From NCBI GenBank assembly GCA_038373885.1, contig JAWZYV010011611.1, positions 62,001 to 126,000 of the forward strand: DNA of 64,000 nucleotides. Direction: 5' to 3'. Below are positions 11,446 through 22,929 of the stretch, piece by piece. Each line of letters opens with the position of its first letter. Positions within the stretch are counted from its first letter, which is position 1. The notes below the pieces were generated by a model. The model searched no databases, was not told the DNA's origin, and saw only the letters and a list, made by a program, of their open reading frames with translations. The stretch is from Cheiracanthium punctorium. Taxonomy: Eukaryota; Arthropoda; Arachnida; Araneae; Cheiracanthiidae. The position numbers and the translations under genes are program-made.

Positions 11446-12040
11446 TATCAATATAAATAATTATTAGATATTGATAATTATTACATTTCTCAAAACAGAA
11501 TGATATACAAATCCTACGTTCTTGATAGTGTGTTTCGATAGTGTGTAATGTTTTAAAAATGAAACACTTAATTTCTGGACCAACATAATTAAAGTTCACA
11601 GGAGTTGCCAGTTTTCAGGTCACTGCCAAAAAGTTAACTTCTTTGCGACACAAAAAGGAAATAAGTTGTTTTTACATATAGGTTTCGTTTATAATTTTAG
11701 TATCATTAATTTTGTCATTGAAACAGTTACAATATGAAGAAAAATATTTTTGCTCATTTTCAAGCTACGCCTTGGGGGGTCTAAATAAAAGATGCTTAAA
11801 AATGACGAGATTAAATGAAGGTTAAAGAAAAATCCAAAAATGATAAACTAAATTCAATTTTCAAGTCTTAAAAAAAGTTGCTACTTAAAGTATCCATATT
11901 TAATGAAATTGCGGCCCATAGTCTGGGAACCACTGATCTAGAGCACAAAAGGGACGCCTTTTTTTACGCTTGCAGAGGGGCACCATGCGGGGAGGGGGCG
12001 ACTTCCCAAAAGTCGCAAAGCTTGGCGACTGTTGGCGTAC
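11446..12040. other. Unassigned AT-rich stretch
   Basis: No exon or element end recognised. A G-rich patch with GTCGCAAAGCTTGGCGAC near 12010 resembles the palindromic words in R3 and in the Gypsy LTRs. Confidence 0.35.
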
Positions 12041-12044
12041 TCGT

Positions 12045-12850
12045 GTACGTATTTAACTCACAAATCTCAAAAACGATTAGTCGAAGAATGTTGAAATTTC
12101 ATATAAAAGATATTTGTAATATCTAATTGTGCATCTCGATTTTTGGTTCTAATCTACTGGAGAGTTTATTGACAGAACCAGCCAAAAGAATTTTAATACA
12201 TTATTGTCTATGGACATCTTCAATATATTACATCTGTAGACAATCAGCGTTTAGTCCACGCCCAAAATCTCGCCATTTGACGTCGACCTTGGCGAATTCT
12301 GCCGAAATATCGCCAAATTTGGCGTGAAAAATTATTTTGTATTTTGCATAACTCGAAAACTTTTACAGAAAGAATTTTGAAATTTTTTATTTAGAATTAT
12401 TGTAACAGCTAACTATGCATCTCTTTTGCAATCGACTGGGCAATTTATTCACAAGGACAGCCAAATGACTTAAAATACATTAAGGTGTATGGATACATTC
12501 AATTCATTGACAAACTATTAGTCTTAGAATGTTGAAATTTCATACAAAAGATTTAATGTGGTTATGGTCAATAACTACTCTGGCTATCCCCAAAATCTCG
12601 CATACTATCTCAAGTTTGTCGGCTTTTGATGAAATATAGCCAAATAAAGTGTCAGAAGGAAATCTTTCAAATTGAACCCAGTTTGGCGATATCGGAAATA
12701 TTTGGCTAGAAGTCGCTAAACCTTATTATTAATGCCGTATTTTATCTCTTTTAAACAAAATAAGTTTAGATGAAGTGGGCCGAAAATATTTTTGATTTAA
12801 TAGTCCTACAAGGAAGTCATCTGTTGTCCACATCAGATATTTTTTGTTAA
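12045..12850 (+). repeat. Dispersed repeat R3, copy 2
   Basis: Collinear with 9000-9660: TCGCCAAATTTGGCG, TTTTGCATAACTC, TTAAGGTGTATGGAT, AATCTCGCA and GTGGGCCGAAAATATT appear in the same order. It also has an internal approximate tandem duplication. The GATTAGTC / GAATGTTGAAATTTCATA block appears near 12075 and again near 12520, suggesting a unit of about 0.4 kb. Confidence 0.65.
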
Positions 12851-13260
12851 GGCAAATCTGCTCGAGGTTATCCGCCAAAAGATGGGAGAAAATTTTAGGG
12901 TTCTGACGCATGTTCATGTTACATCTGAAGAGAATTCTGGAGCGTTAGATGGACAGCCAACCGAAACTCTCTTACCGGACCTTCACACTCCGGTATAAAA
13001 GTATCATTCAAAGTATTGTATCTTAAGAAATCATCATTGTCTCTTTAATTAACCTTAAATTCTCTACTAGTTATTACAATAAAATATTGTAAGCTTCCGA
13101 ATTTCATCGAAAAGGAGCGATTAAACCCTGTTGGTTTTACCAGAAATGAAGTTACATCTCCGCCCACCCTGAATGTAGATCCGCCTCTAATAAAATAGGG
13201 GATTGTGGTAATGAATGGGCCACTAGTAGTGCCTGAAAAAGTATTAACATTATATGATTT

Positions 13261-13291
13261 TGGGTGGTGTCACCTACTTTGACACCACCCA
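13261..13291. repeat. Perfect 12-bp-arm hairpin
   Basis: TGGGTGGTGTCA at 13261-13272 is followed after 7 nt by its exact complement TGACACCACCCA at 13280-13291. It lies immediately before the Jockey-like reverse transcriptase remnant. Function unknown. Confidence 0.8.
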
Positions 13292-13302
13292 TTCTGCCAC
13301 CT

Positions 13303-13409
13303 ACCTTGGAGTTACTCTTGACCGTAACCTAACATGGAAAAGGCGCATCAACCTAATAAGGGGGAAAATGCGGGAAGCGTTCCATGGGGGCCGCAGGCTC
13401 ATCACCAGG
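13303..13409 (+). pseudogene. Jockey-like reverse transcriptase fragment, 5' piece
   Basis: The plus-strand frame reads YLGVTLDRNLTWKRRI and then NLIRGKMREAFHGG, the conserved block after the catalytic palm in Jockey-type non-LTR reverse transcriptases (Y-L-G-V-x-L-D-x-x-L-x-W). The frame ends where the tandem array begins. A second fragment of the same protein region resumes near 15592, so the element appears split by about 2.1 kb of array and MITE. Confidence 0.7.
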
Positions 13410-13499
13410 TAAAAAAAGTGTGTGCGGGTAATCTTTACGCGCGATTGAAGTAAAACTTCTTTGACGTTGGATTCAGTTACAGCCAGATTCATTTTCTTT

Positions 13500-15510
13500 G
13501 TGGTGTTCATCCCCATGTTCTTAAACCGTTGTTGCGTCTAGATGTTCGGTTAGAATTCAGGGAGTGTCCATGCATTATCCTTTAACTGTGTTCTTAAACT
13601 GTTTGCAGCCGGGGTTTGTTTCTTTGTGGTGTTCCATACCTGTGTTCTTAAACCGTTGTTCCGTCTGGAAATTGGGTTAGAATCCAGGAAGTGTCCATGT
13701 TTTCCATGTTGTAGTATTATTCTTTAACTGTTTTCTTATGCCATTGTTCAGTCGGGAGGTTGAGTTTGAATGGGGAGAATGTCCATAGTCTAGTATTATA
13801 TTTTAACCGTGTTCTTTAACTGATGTTTTCCTCTGTTTGTTGGGTTCGAATGCAGGTAGTGTAAATTTCTTTTGTGTTTTTCTATCACAGTGTTCTTAAG
13901 CGTTGATTTCGTCTGCTGGTAGGTTTCGAATTATTATTCTGTATCCGTGTTTTTAAACTGCAGGTTCTGTCTATTGTTTGGGATTGATTGCAGCCAGGGT
14001 CCGTTTCTTTGTGGTGTTCCATCCCCGTGTTAAACCGCCTCCGTCTTGAGGTTGGGTTAGAATCCACGGAGTGTCCATTTGTTATTCTTTTATTCTGTTC
14101 TTAAACCGTTTGCAGCCAGTGTTTGTTTCTTTGTGGTCTTACATACCCGTGTTCTTAAACCGTTGTTCCGTCTGGATATCGGGTTAGCATCCAGAAAGTG
14201 TCCGTGTTGAACACGGAGATATATTATAGGAGTGGACATTCTCCATAGCTGCTATACTGGATTTTTGGTACCCCAAATAAGTTTCAATTATGTAAACATC
14301 GGAAATCTAGTGACGTGCAGCGATCCTAGCGGTAAAAGAATAAAGCATTTCCCGTGCTGACTGATAACTAATTTTACTTGTTTTTAATTTTCCAACCTAG
14401 CATGTGAACGAGATTATGAACGCGAGCACTAAATTTTAATTATATTTTTTCACTTTTGCTTACCTGGTTGCCTTAGTAACAAAGGAGTAAAAAAAGATGT
14501 TCTATCTTAAGATAATTAAAATATTGAGTTTATATTTGTTAACGAGTGCGTATATCGTGGCTGACAGAAAAGAAGTTTTTCGTCTGCCACGGTATATATC
14601 TACATTAGAAAATGGCTTAGAATTCATTACTGAGTTATTTATGTGACATGAATTTAATATTTTAATATGAGTTTTTAAATTTAAAGCTGTGCTAAAATTT
14701 GTCGCAGCATGAAATAAATGTACATACTGCTTGTTTGATTATGATCATTATAAATAAACATTTTAAATATTGCATTCACACAAACTACATTCTTCTAAAT
14801 TTACTAATATTTCTTAAAATACAGATTTTGGGCAAAATAGTAACACGACATTACATACATAATATTACTTCGCTTCGAAACTACTGCCTATATTAATTAC
14901 GAAATAGTATTCAGAGACAATTATGTAATTAAAACACATCTGAAGTCAGTAATTATTATATATCACGTTCATAAGTCTATGTATTTAATTTTTTGAAGTT
15001 ATGTTAATTCAACGGTCCCCATTTACTTCACCTGGATGGAAATATAAACAACCTGAGATGCGCAGAAACAGAAGATACGCAGTTACCCAGTGTGCGTAGC
15101 GCCATCTGTTTACAACAACGGCGTTATCCAACTTTCTAAGAGAAGTGTCCCCTCCTATAACGTTGCCTTCGTGGTTTTTCGTAGGGTTTGAATCGAGAGA
15201 ATGTCTATGTTGTGATATTTTTCTTTAACTGTGGTCCTAAACTGGTGTTCTCTTCTGTTGGTTGGTATCGAATGCACGTAGGGTCTATTATTGCGTTTTG
15301 CTATGGCAGTGTTCTTAAACCTTTGTTTTCCTCTGCTGGTTTTGTTTGAAGTATTATTCTGTTTCCGTACTCTTAAAATGAAGTTTGCGTCTGCTAGTTT
15401 GGCTCGATTTCAGGTTCCATTTCTTCATGTTTTTCTATCACCGTGTTCTTAAGCCGTAGTTTTCGCCTGCTGGTTGGGATCGATCGCAGGCAGCTTCCGC
15501 TTTTGCAAAA
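13500..15510. repeat. Degenerate tandem array (interrupted)
   Basis: The word GTGTTCTTAAAC or a close variant recurs about every 55-85 bp, near 13518, 13587, 13642, 13729, 13808, 13890, 13948, 14096, 14150, 15232, 15309 and 15442. Longer shared stretches include TTTCTTTGTGGTGTTCCAT and GGGTTAGAATCCAGG. The array is interrupted by the 14212-15173 MITE. Noncoding; it may be the minisatellite core of an unrecognised element. Confidence 0.7.
14212..15173. mobile_element. MITE family E4, copy 1 (uninterrupted)
   Basis: The left end is CACGGAGATATATTATAGGA and the right end, complemented, is CACGAAGGCAACGTTATAGG, each followed by GGACA within a few bases. Copies also lie at 59788-61864 (interrupted, with a perfect 8-bp duplication) and 56100-56649 (partial, inverted). 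About 0.96 kb with no transposase; the 8-bp duplication of copy 2 suggests hAT-like mobilisation. No good target duplication remains here. Confidence 0.7.
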
Positions 15511-15591
15511 CCATGTGAGCGTTACTTCCGTCAGAAAAAGAATCTGAGTTACTCCCTAGTTGCGCCTAAAGAAATTTTACTTCAAAAAAAT

Positions 15592-15819
15592 TTTACTTTT
15601 TAAGGCACTCGTACGTCCGATTGCCCTTTAGGCTGCACCTGTTTGGGAATTTGCAGCAAGGAAAAATGTAAATAAGATTTCCACATTGGAATCTAGACTT
15701 CTACGAACCATCAGATTCGGTCCTACCACTATATTAAAAAAAGTCATTAGGAAGGATTTACGAATAAACTCACTGACCTCACAACTCTAAAAATCAACCA
15801 AACGATTTCATAACAAGCT
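15592..15819 (+). pseudogene. Jockey-like reverse transcriptase fragment, 3' piece
   Basis: The plus-strand frame gives LLFKALVRPIAL, a stop (TAG at 15629-15631), then AAPVWEFAARKNVNKIS and LESRLLRTIRFGP. This is the thumb-proximal block of Jockey elements (K-x-x-L-R-P-x-x-x-Y-A-A-P-V-W). The stop replaces the usual Tyr. Frameshifts precede it. Sequence 15978-16171 and beyond 16358 probably continues the same 3' end, interrupted by two hAT MITEs. Confidence 0.65.
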
Positions 15820-15827
15820 CGGTTGTC

Positions 15828-15969
15828 CAGGGGCGTAGCCAGGGGGGGGGGATATCGTGATATATCCCCCCAGCACCCGAAATTTTTGGATTAGTGATGA
15901 AATTCCATCTATTTATACACATATAAGTTCATAACCCCCCCCCGAAAAATTTTCCTGGCTACGCGCCTG
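15828..15969. mobile_element. hAT-type MITE with GCGTAGCC ends
   Basis: Begins CAGGGGCGTAGCCAGG and ends CCTGGCTACGCGCCTG. It is flanked by a perfect 8-bp duplication CGGTTGTC (15820-15827 and 15970-15977). Internal C/G runs. 142 bp, inserted in the Jockey remnant. Confidence 0.9.
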
Positions 15970-16179
15970 CGGTTGTCTACCTTATGAGGTAGTCGCCGAG
16001 CTCCCTGATTATGATCGCTATGATACATGAAACAGAAAATGACCCAAGGCCGCTCTGTCCCTAAATGAGATATAACTCTCTCCCGGCGTGATCTCAGTCG
16101 AAGCGACCCCTGACGACTAGACAGCAACCCAGACGAATCGATAGCATAGACCAGATCGCTGCATAGATGGCTTGGGGAA

Positions 16180-16349
16180 CAGTGGCGTAACCGAGGGGGG
16201 GGGTTAGGGGGGTTCCCCCTTCCCATGAGGAATTTTTTGCCGTACAAAATGTATATTCTTCACGCCCTTATCACGCACATGTATGCATATATGTGAGTTG
16301 CAGTAGTCGTAACGCCCCCCCCCATGAAAATTTTCTGGGCACGCCCCTG
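16180..16349. mobile_element. hAT-type MITE with GCGTAGCC-like ends
   Basis: Begins CAGTGGCGTAACCGAGG and ends GGGCACGCCCCTG. The flanks TTGGGGAA and ATGGGGAA are a 7/8-matching duplication. The interior matches the copies at 19885-20053 and 58169-58332 (TTTTTTGCCGTACAAAATG or close, GCATATATGTGAGTTG). 170 bp. Confidence 0.85.
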
Positions 16350-16819
16350 ATGGGGAAGTGGGTAGACCATCGAGATCAGGTTCTCCCTGTCTGCTCTTTT
16401 TGACGATTCTCTTGACTGAAATAATGTCATCAGTAATTTTTCCTACTACTCAGTCTTACTATGTGGATCTCCCACATTTTTCTACTGCACACCTCACAAA
16501 GTGTTGCACAATGACTATCTTTAGCCAAATCGGATGCTAGACGATTAAGTTAGGTACCCCCATAATTATGCTTTCAGTGAGTCAACGTTCTACGTATAAG
16601 GTACTTAACTATAGAACCACGTCAACTAGTCCTATGATTTTGAGCAGGGTTCTCCAAACTGCGGCCCATTAGCCCACAAACATCACCAATGGGACTGCGA
16701 TACTTTATTACTTTGTAAAGATATCAATGTAAGTAAGTCGCAGAAACCAATTAAGAAACACAGTAACTGTCGTACCAATTGAAAAAAGATTATTTTAACT
16801 ACAATTAACAATACTGTTA

Positions 16820-16984
16820 CCAACACTGCGGAATATAATCAATAACTTTTTCCAGACAGTATAATTACTCTTCAATATTTTTTTGGAATGGTAATTTCCC
16901 AACACGAGATTACAATTTTGTTATAATTTAACTTGAAAATTACTATTTAAAAAAAGTGGCTGTTTATATTCCGGAGCAGATGGC
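16820..16984. mobile_element. Palindromic MITE (GGAATATAAT ends)
   Basis: GCGGAATATAATCAATAACT on the left pairs with AGTGGCTGTTTATATTCCG on the right. It belongs to the same family as 41863-42041 and the interrupted copy at about 57461-58143. About 165 bp, noncoding. Confidence 0.65.
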
Positions 16985-17089
16985 AGATATGAGATATATC
17001 CTTTAAAAAAAACCAAACAAATAATTACTGTTTTTTTTTTCTTTAACGATACAACTATTTTACACTAACCAATGTTTATATACGTAATC

Positions 17090-17265
17090 TACAGATCTTG
17101 GCAAGAGCTGACAAATGAAACGCAAACGAACGTCTTCGCTTCTACGACTCAAAATTTATTATATGTCTATTGCGACGCAGCGAAACGATCTCAAAATGGC
17201 GGCGCTTCCACCTCCACCGCAAGCGATACGTCACAATCTTCGCTCAACGTAACGAATTCTTAGAT
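17090..17265. other. CpG-rich island-like segment with YY1-like word
   Basis: In an otherwise AT-rich, CpG-poor neighbourhood this stretch carries many CG dinucleotides (GCGACGCAGCG, AATGGCGGCGC, AAGCGATACGTCAC). CAAAATGGCGGC matches the metazoan YY1-type word on the plus strand, and TACGTCA resembles a CRE half. The short plus-strand frame here has no family motif. It could be an unannotated promoter or 5' exon; evidence is compositional only. Confidence 0.3.
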
Positions 17266-18410
17266 CCTTTAGTTATCGAGTGGTGCCATTAAATTTTGGA
17301 TGCAGGTGATAGATGTGTAACTGCAACATAAACTGCATCCCCCCGATTTTGTTCTCATCAGTTTTCTGAATTACCTCTCACTGTGGAAGCAAATTTAAAG
17401 ACGCATTCCCGTTAAAAAAAAAAAAAAGAAAGAAAGAAAGAAACGGAAAGGAAAAAATAAAATTCCGAATCTGTGACATATTTTGAGTTCTAATTGTCAT
17501 ATAAATAACCTGTTTAGCATCCGTTTATGGTTTATTGTTTTCCATTTTCTACATAAATTTTTAACGCTTCGAGGAGCTATCTTCGCACTCGTTTTCCACT
17601 TAACTTTGAAAGTTTCAATACAAAACCATTATATTTACTCAGTAATTTTCTTCAGATGCATTTAATTCAGGTATGAAAAAGAAAAAACCTCCAGTTCTAC
17701 TGCGAAAAACTGACCGAGTTTTCAAAGAGTGTTTATATTAACTGTGCGGCAAGAGAAGTGAATAGAACAATATGTGGAATTGTAGAATCTACCATGCGGT
17801 ACCTTAAGGTTCGTTTTTTACGAAATTATCTGATATTTTCAAAACTATTAGTCCAAATGAGACAAAAGCGCATTTTAGCGGGTTTGAAGTATATTAATTC
17901 TGATAAAAATAAAACTTATACATGTTCTTATTTAGGAATTTTGAAATGTAATTCACATTTTATAATTTATTTAAAAAAAAACAGAATCAATAATCCAAAA
18001 ACAATCACTATCTTTTCGTTTTTACAAATTTTATTTTGAAATAAAATAAAGTGAAATACATTCAATATTTTAAGAGCTTTAACTTGAGGTTTAAAATTTC
18101 TAAATTTAGAGAGTTATCGTTATTCAGTGCTTTGTAATTCTTACATTACTTTTTTGAAAATAAATAAAAAATTGTATTTTGGGTGCTCTATATGCTGATT
18201 TCTATAAATTTTTATTTATTTGTTTGTACGTCTGTTAGAATTTTAAAGCCTCGTTTGGTTCGGATTTTTATTTTAGTGATTTGTTTTCTCAGTTTCTGTC
18301 TAAGCTGTCATATATGCAAGGTCTGTTAAACATATAAAAATGATTTTTTTCCCTCAAGCAAGCATTACAATTTACAACCAGATATTTAAAATAGATTTTT
18401 TTCAATAATA

Positions 18411-18414
<4 letters not shown>

Positions 18415-18441
<27 letters not shown>
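18415..18441 (+). repeat. Poly(A) run
   Basis: A run of about 27 A residues, preceded by AATACTT. It could be a retroposed tail, but no retroelement body was recognised upstream. Confidence 0.6.
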
Positions 18442-18444
<3 letters not shown>

Positions 18445-18605
18445 AGGTTCCAGAAAGTTTACGATCTCTCGGTAAACAAAATAATCGGGAACACCGACAT
18501 CTGTACGTTGGTTTATGAATGACGTGTCGAATTGACGCGAGGGAGGGGACCTCGAGTGTGCCGGCTACGATAGTTTACGATTGGTGCGTTAAAGCGGTTG
18601 CGTTG

Positions 18606-18975
18606 GACCAACACCTCCTACATATAGAAAGCCTAACAACTGAAACTTTGACATCATCACTAGGCCTTCAAGTAATGACGTCATCACAGTTTTACTTTCA
18701 CAAAGTAAAACTATTTAAAATTTCTGGTGAATGCTAGAAATATTAGAAAATATCTTAAATAAAAAATTAAAATTAAAATACCTTTCTCATACAAAATTGT
18801 TCATTCCGATCTATTTCCTTACCATGTTATCTAATTAGTCATGGTTAAAAACTGCCATTTGATAGAAAATAATATTTTTTATCTCAAATTATTAAAATAT
18901 TGTTATTCATGAGTAAATTCACCAGAAACTTTTCATACTTTTATATTGTGAAAATAAAATATTTAACTATACGCC
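18606..18975. mobile_element. Foldback MITE R0, right arm truncated
   Basis: Starts CCAACACCTCCTACATATAG and proceeds through AGCCTAACAACTGAAA, TGACGTCATCAC, AAAGTAAAACTATTTA and TTTCTGGTGAATG. The centre is followed by ATTCACCAGAAACTTTTC, the opposite arm, which fades near 18975. A TGATGACGTCAAAGCTT word near 19071 may be a displaced piece of the same arm. Confidence 0.6.
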
Positions 18976-19884
18976 AAACGATGCCAATAAAACACTTATT
19001 ACCTCACACTGGCGATAAGCATCTCATGCAGGCGCTCCAATAAACACAAGCTATCAGTCAGTCAGGCCAAATGATGACGTCAAAGCTTGGTGAGGTAGGA
19101 GTTGGTTGGACTCGCGTTAAGGTCAATTTCAAAACTGGGTGCCCTTTCAGAACGAAAATACAATTGCAAAAAATAAGTAGATTTTTTTTCATAACTAACA
19201 GCCCCATCCATACCTTACTACTCTTTATACTCAGTGCAGGGTTGACTAAATTTCTGGACTCATTTCAATGAAAATCATGCTTCCTTGTTTAAACAGTGTT
19301 TGTCATATTTAGTTTAGAGTTGCTACACATTTTTGGGTCATCATAAAATCCGATGTTGAAACAGCAAATGGCTAAAATGTGCTTTAGCCCAATGCATGGT
19401 GACATTTTTTAGATGAGCGATAAATGCGCCAATATATATTTAAGGCGCCAATCGATATTTTAAAGCTGTGAAAACGTCCGAAAGATCTTGCTTTTTTGTG
19501 TATCCATTATAGTTATTTCGCAATCTAGCTTCTGCGTGAGAAATGCTTGCCCCCTTTGACGTCATCGAACTGTCAATTTCGATTTTTGTACAAGCGTTAT
19601 TGTTATTGCACTAATGCTTACATCTAGCCGTTGCCATTCGCTGCATGGAAATATCGTCGATTTTGGTTCCGCATACATTAGCGCATGAGATAAGAAGATA
19701 TGAAACATACTACTTATGCGCTTTAGATTGTTTCTGTACAATGAGTATTATTCATGCATCTTTTTTTTTTTTTTTTTTAGATTTTTTTAAACTATAAGAC
19801 TTGATGAAATTTGTCGTGTGTGTTACCGAACATTTTCTTTGAAATTTGTGCACTTATGCTTAGCACAAAATAATGCAAAGTGAT

Positions 19885-20053
19885 CAGAGGCGTAGCCAAG
19901 GGGGGGTTAGGGGGGTCATAACCCCCCCCCCATGAGGAATTTTTTGCCATACAAAATGTATATTCGTCACTACATTATCACACACACGTATGCATATATA
20001 TGAGTTGTAGTAGTCGTAACCCCCCCCATGAAAATTTTCTCGCTACGCCCCTG
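19885..20053. mobile_element. hAT-type MITE with GCGTAGCC ends
   Basis: Begins CAGAGGCGTAGCCAAGG and ends TCGCTACGCCCCTG, flanked by a perfect 8-bp duplication AAAGTGAT (19877-19884 and 20054-20061). Interior GGGGGTTAGGGGGG, TTGCCATACAAAATGTATAT. 169 bp. Confidence 0.92.
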
Positions 20054-20059
20054 AAAGTG

Positions 20060-20880
20060 ATATATTACATAAGTAGACAGTCCTTTTTTCCATATAATAC
20101 AGTCTTTTCCATTTAAAAATATTGTTCATTTTTTGTAAAGTTTTGTTTGTCATGTGTGTTACTTATTATAGTAACAGGCATTACATTTCAAGGAACAAAA
20201 ATTAATGAGTCTAAATAATTCCACAAGAACATGAAAGCGTAGTAAGACTAAAAATATAGACTTAATTAATTTAAACTGAAAATATAATCATATAAATTAA
20301 TCAATTGAATAAACAAATAAATAAATATATTTTGTGCAACTAATTAAGGTAACAGACATGACATGCAATAAAAATACTGATCACAAATATTCTTTGCTTT
20401 ACAGTTAAATTCCAAAAACTCAAGATGTCTGCTTACATTTCTTTCTTGACAACATTCTAATGGTAAACATGTGTTGATGCTCTAGAAGTTCAATTTTGTC
20501 ATTTAAAAAGTTTGAAATAATTTATGGTAACAGATATGACATCAATGTCCGGACAGCTATATTTAATTATAAAAAATCTTGTATTTTTCTTAAAACCTTA
20601 TAAAAAGAACTTTTCATAATGTAGTTTAAACTCTATTTCAAAATGTTTAAGCTTGTCAAGGCAGAAATTTTAGTTTTTGGCCGCAGTTTTGCATTAACAC
20701 GTTTTATGTTCTATGATTCGGACAGGTATATTTCAGTATCTTCTCTACTCATTTCTTTTATAAAAAAACTCTTAAATAGAATGTTTTTTAATCTATTGTT
20801 TTACTACTGGAAACTGTTTGATGAAACCATGATAAAAAGAAAAATCATTTAAGTTTTCTCATACCTTGTAAAAAAAATTA
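20060..20880. other. Unassigned stretch with repeated GGTAACAG words
   Basis: GTAACAGGCATTAC, GGTAACAGACATGACAT and GGTAACAGATATGACATC recur about 170-190 bp apart (near 20170, 20349 and 20525). This suggests a short degenerate tandem structure. No gene motif. Confidence 0.35.
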
Positions 20881-21030
20881 TTTGGACAGCAAATGGCACC
20901 GAATTTTGCAAATGATCCATTTAACTAAGCTGGGATACCACCGACACCTCACTGTACCACTACCTAATATAATTAACACACACACATGCTCATTTACGCA
21001 TATACATGGTATCTCATTTTATCGTTCCAG

Positions 21031-21169
21031 GACTCCTAAGAAGGTTATGTATCCCGACGAATTGGTCCCATACAAGCACTTGGAATGTGATAGATGGTGT
21101 CGAGCGAAAGTTTCGAGCTTTCTTCATCAAAGAAATCGTAATTTTGCACAGAGTTATGAGGATGGTTAA
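21031..21169 (+). other. Exon-like open stretch of unknown product
   Basis: A pyrimidine-rich acceptor-like TTTTATCGTTCCAG precedes 21031. It is followed by an open frame (reads ...MYPDELVPYKHLECDRWCR...) to a stop at 21169. A second frame is also open to nearly the same point. Less AT-rich than its surroundings. No family recognised, no donor needed if terminal, and no nearby AATAAA. It may be a transposase remnant or chance. Confidence 0.15.
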
Positions 21170-21881
21170 TTAAACGAACATGGAGCTAGTTGGACGGCAT
21201 GTTGGTGGATCAATTCATCCCACCTTACCTGTTCCCTAGCCAGTCGACGCCTCGAAGATATATAAAGCCTTAGAACCCCTACGTCACTAAGCATTGACGT
21301 CGTCATTAGGACATGAATACAAAATTTTTATTTCATTTACATACAAATTTTTTATTTCATGGAACACCTAGGCCACTGAAGGCTACATTTCCAGTTTCTT
21401 AGTTACAGTCCTTTTTTGTTCAAACATTAAACAAATGGGGCCTCCATGTGGGGCATGGTCACGTCAAGAATTTTTTTTTTTTTTTTTTTTTTTTTACGAT
21501 GTAAATAACAAAATCGCAATATGTACTATATATATATTTCAGCAAGTTAACAGCTTCTTACTGCATTCTGTAATATAATGAATATAAGTAAGAAATTTTT
21601 TAGATATAATCAAACCTCGCTAGTAAGTCACCTGGATAAGACGTCACTCCCCATGTTACATCATTTTTAGAAGTCCCGACCTTTTTTAATACACCTTTTC
21701 ATATAAAAAACGCACAATACCAAAAATTTATATTTTTAATTCATTGAAATTTATTATTTAAATTTATATATATAGCTAATTACAATAATTTTACTAAAAA
21801 ATAATATCAATCCCTTAAATGAACAGAGTGAACAATATTTTTTGTTATCCCATCTTTAGCTAACACAAACAAACTGGATAT

Positions 21882-21985
21882 TTTGCCCACTCGACAGCGT
21901 GCCACGTGCACGCTGTCGACAGCGTGCCAATGACAAGCGACAATGACAGCGTGACAATGACTCGACAGCGTACCAATGCAATCCC
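21882..21985. repeat. Short tandem CGACAGCGTRCCAATGA-like repeats
   Basis: CGACAGCGTGCC, CGACAGCGTGCCAATGACA, GACAGCGTGACAATGA and CGACAGCGTACCAATG follow each other. An internal palindrome GCGTGCCACGTGCACGC is present. It directly precedes the GGGATT-palindrome element. Confidence 0.7.
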
Positions 21986-21987
21986 GA

Positions 21988-22815
21988 TCTCGCAGGAACG
22001 GGATCCTGAGGGATCCCGCACAAAAGTTTTCCCGCGGGATTAGTATTGTAATCCCGCGGGATTGACACTGAAAAATAAATTACTTTTTATTACAACTTCA
22101 CGCTGTTTTCAAAATCAACAGACGGAAAATTTTTGCATATTTATGTCTCTCATCTACCAATAAAAGAATCAATAATTACAAATTTTAATTTAAAGTTTTA
22201 TTTTTTTAAATTATCTTCCAATGGGAGTCGAATATCTAAATCTAAGCATTGTAATCTAAATTTTTCGCAAAGTTTCCAATCTCCAGATGAGCTGAAATAT
22301 TTCATACTAATTTATCGCTTAGCGAACAGTCACGAATTAATTATAAAATGTTTTCTCTTTAGTTTTTAATTTTTTTTATATAATTCACACTTTTAATTAT
22401 TTTACTATAATTAAATCTAGACTAGGAAATGTTTCATTGTATTTGTTCGATTTTGTACGTTCTTTTCTCATCAGCTAAGAAAATAATGTAAACATGTGAA
22501 CATATCTATAAATCGTATATTTCTGTAAATTCCTCATTTTTAGCAAACTAACATAAAACGTAACTTAGTATATTATTCCGAATATCATGATTATATTTTC
22601 ATATTTCTGTAAGTTATTGTATTAATTAACTCATAAGATTAATTATTATTATTAAATTTAACCTTCATAGTGCTTAAAATCTTACTTTTTTCCACTTTTC
22701 TATGTTGAAATGAAGTCCTAGCTAAATGAAATATCAATACCGCGGGATTGCGGGATCAATGAATCTCAATCCCGAAATCCCGCAGGACGAAAAACAGTGC
22801 GGGATTGCATTCCCT
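21988..22815. mobile_element. hAT-like element with CGGGATT palindromes
   Basis: The left part carries TGCAATCCCG and several AATCCCGCGGGATT palindromes (22030-22065). The right part ends GCGGGATTGCATTCCCTA and carries CCGCGGGATTGCGGGATC. TAGGGAATGCAATCCCGC (right end complemented) is a typical hAT-style terminus; the left terminus is eroded. No duplication identified and no transposase. About 0.83 kb. Confidence 0.5.
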
Positions 22816-22929
22816 AGTGCCACGTATAATCGTCCGTGTGAAAAACATAGTGTGCTCAAATCTAAGCCAAAAACAGACATAGTTTGGCCTTGAGACTCAT
22901 TGATAGTCATTCCATAAAAAAATCTTGTC

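Noticed and set aside
20882..21169. 95-residue plus-strand frame as a gene
   Set aside because: Only the part after the acceptor-like site looks coding-like, and no family was recognised; kept as a low-confidence open stretch.
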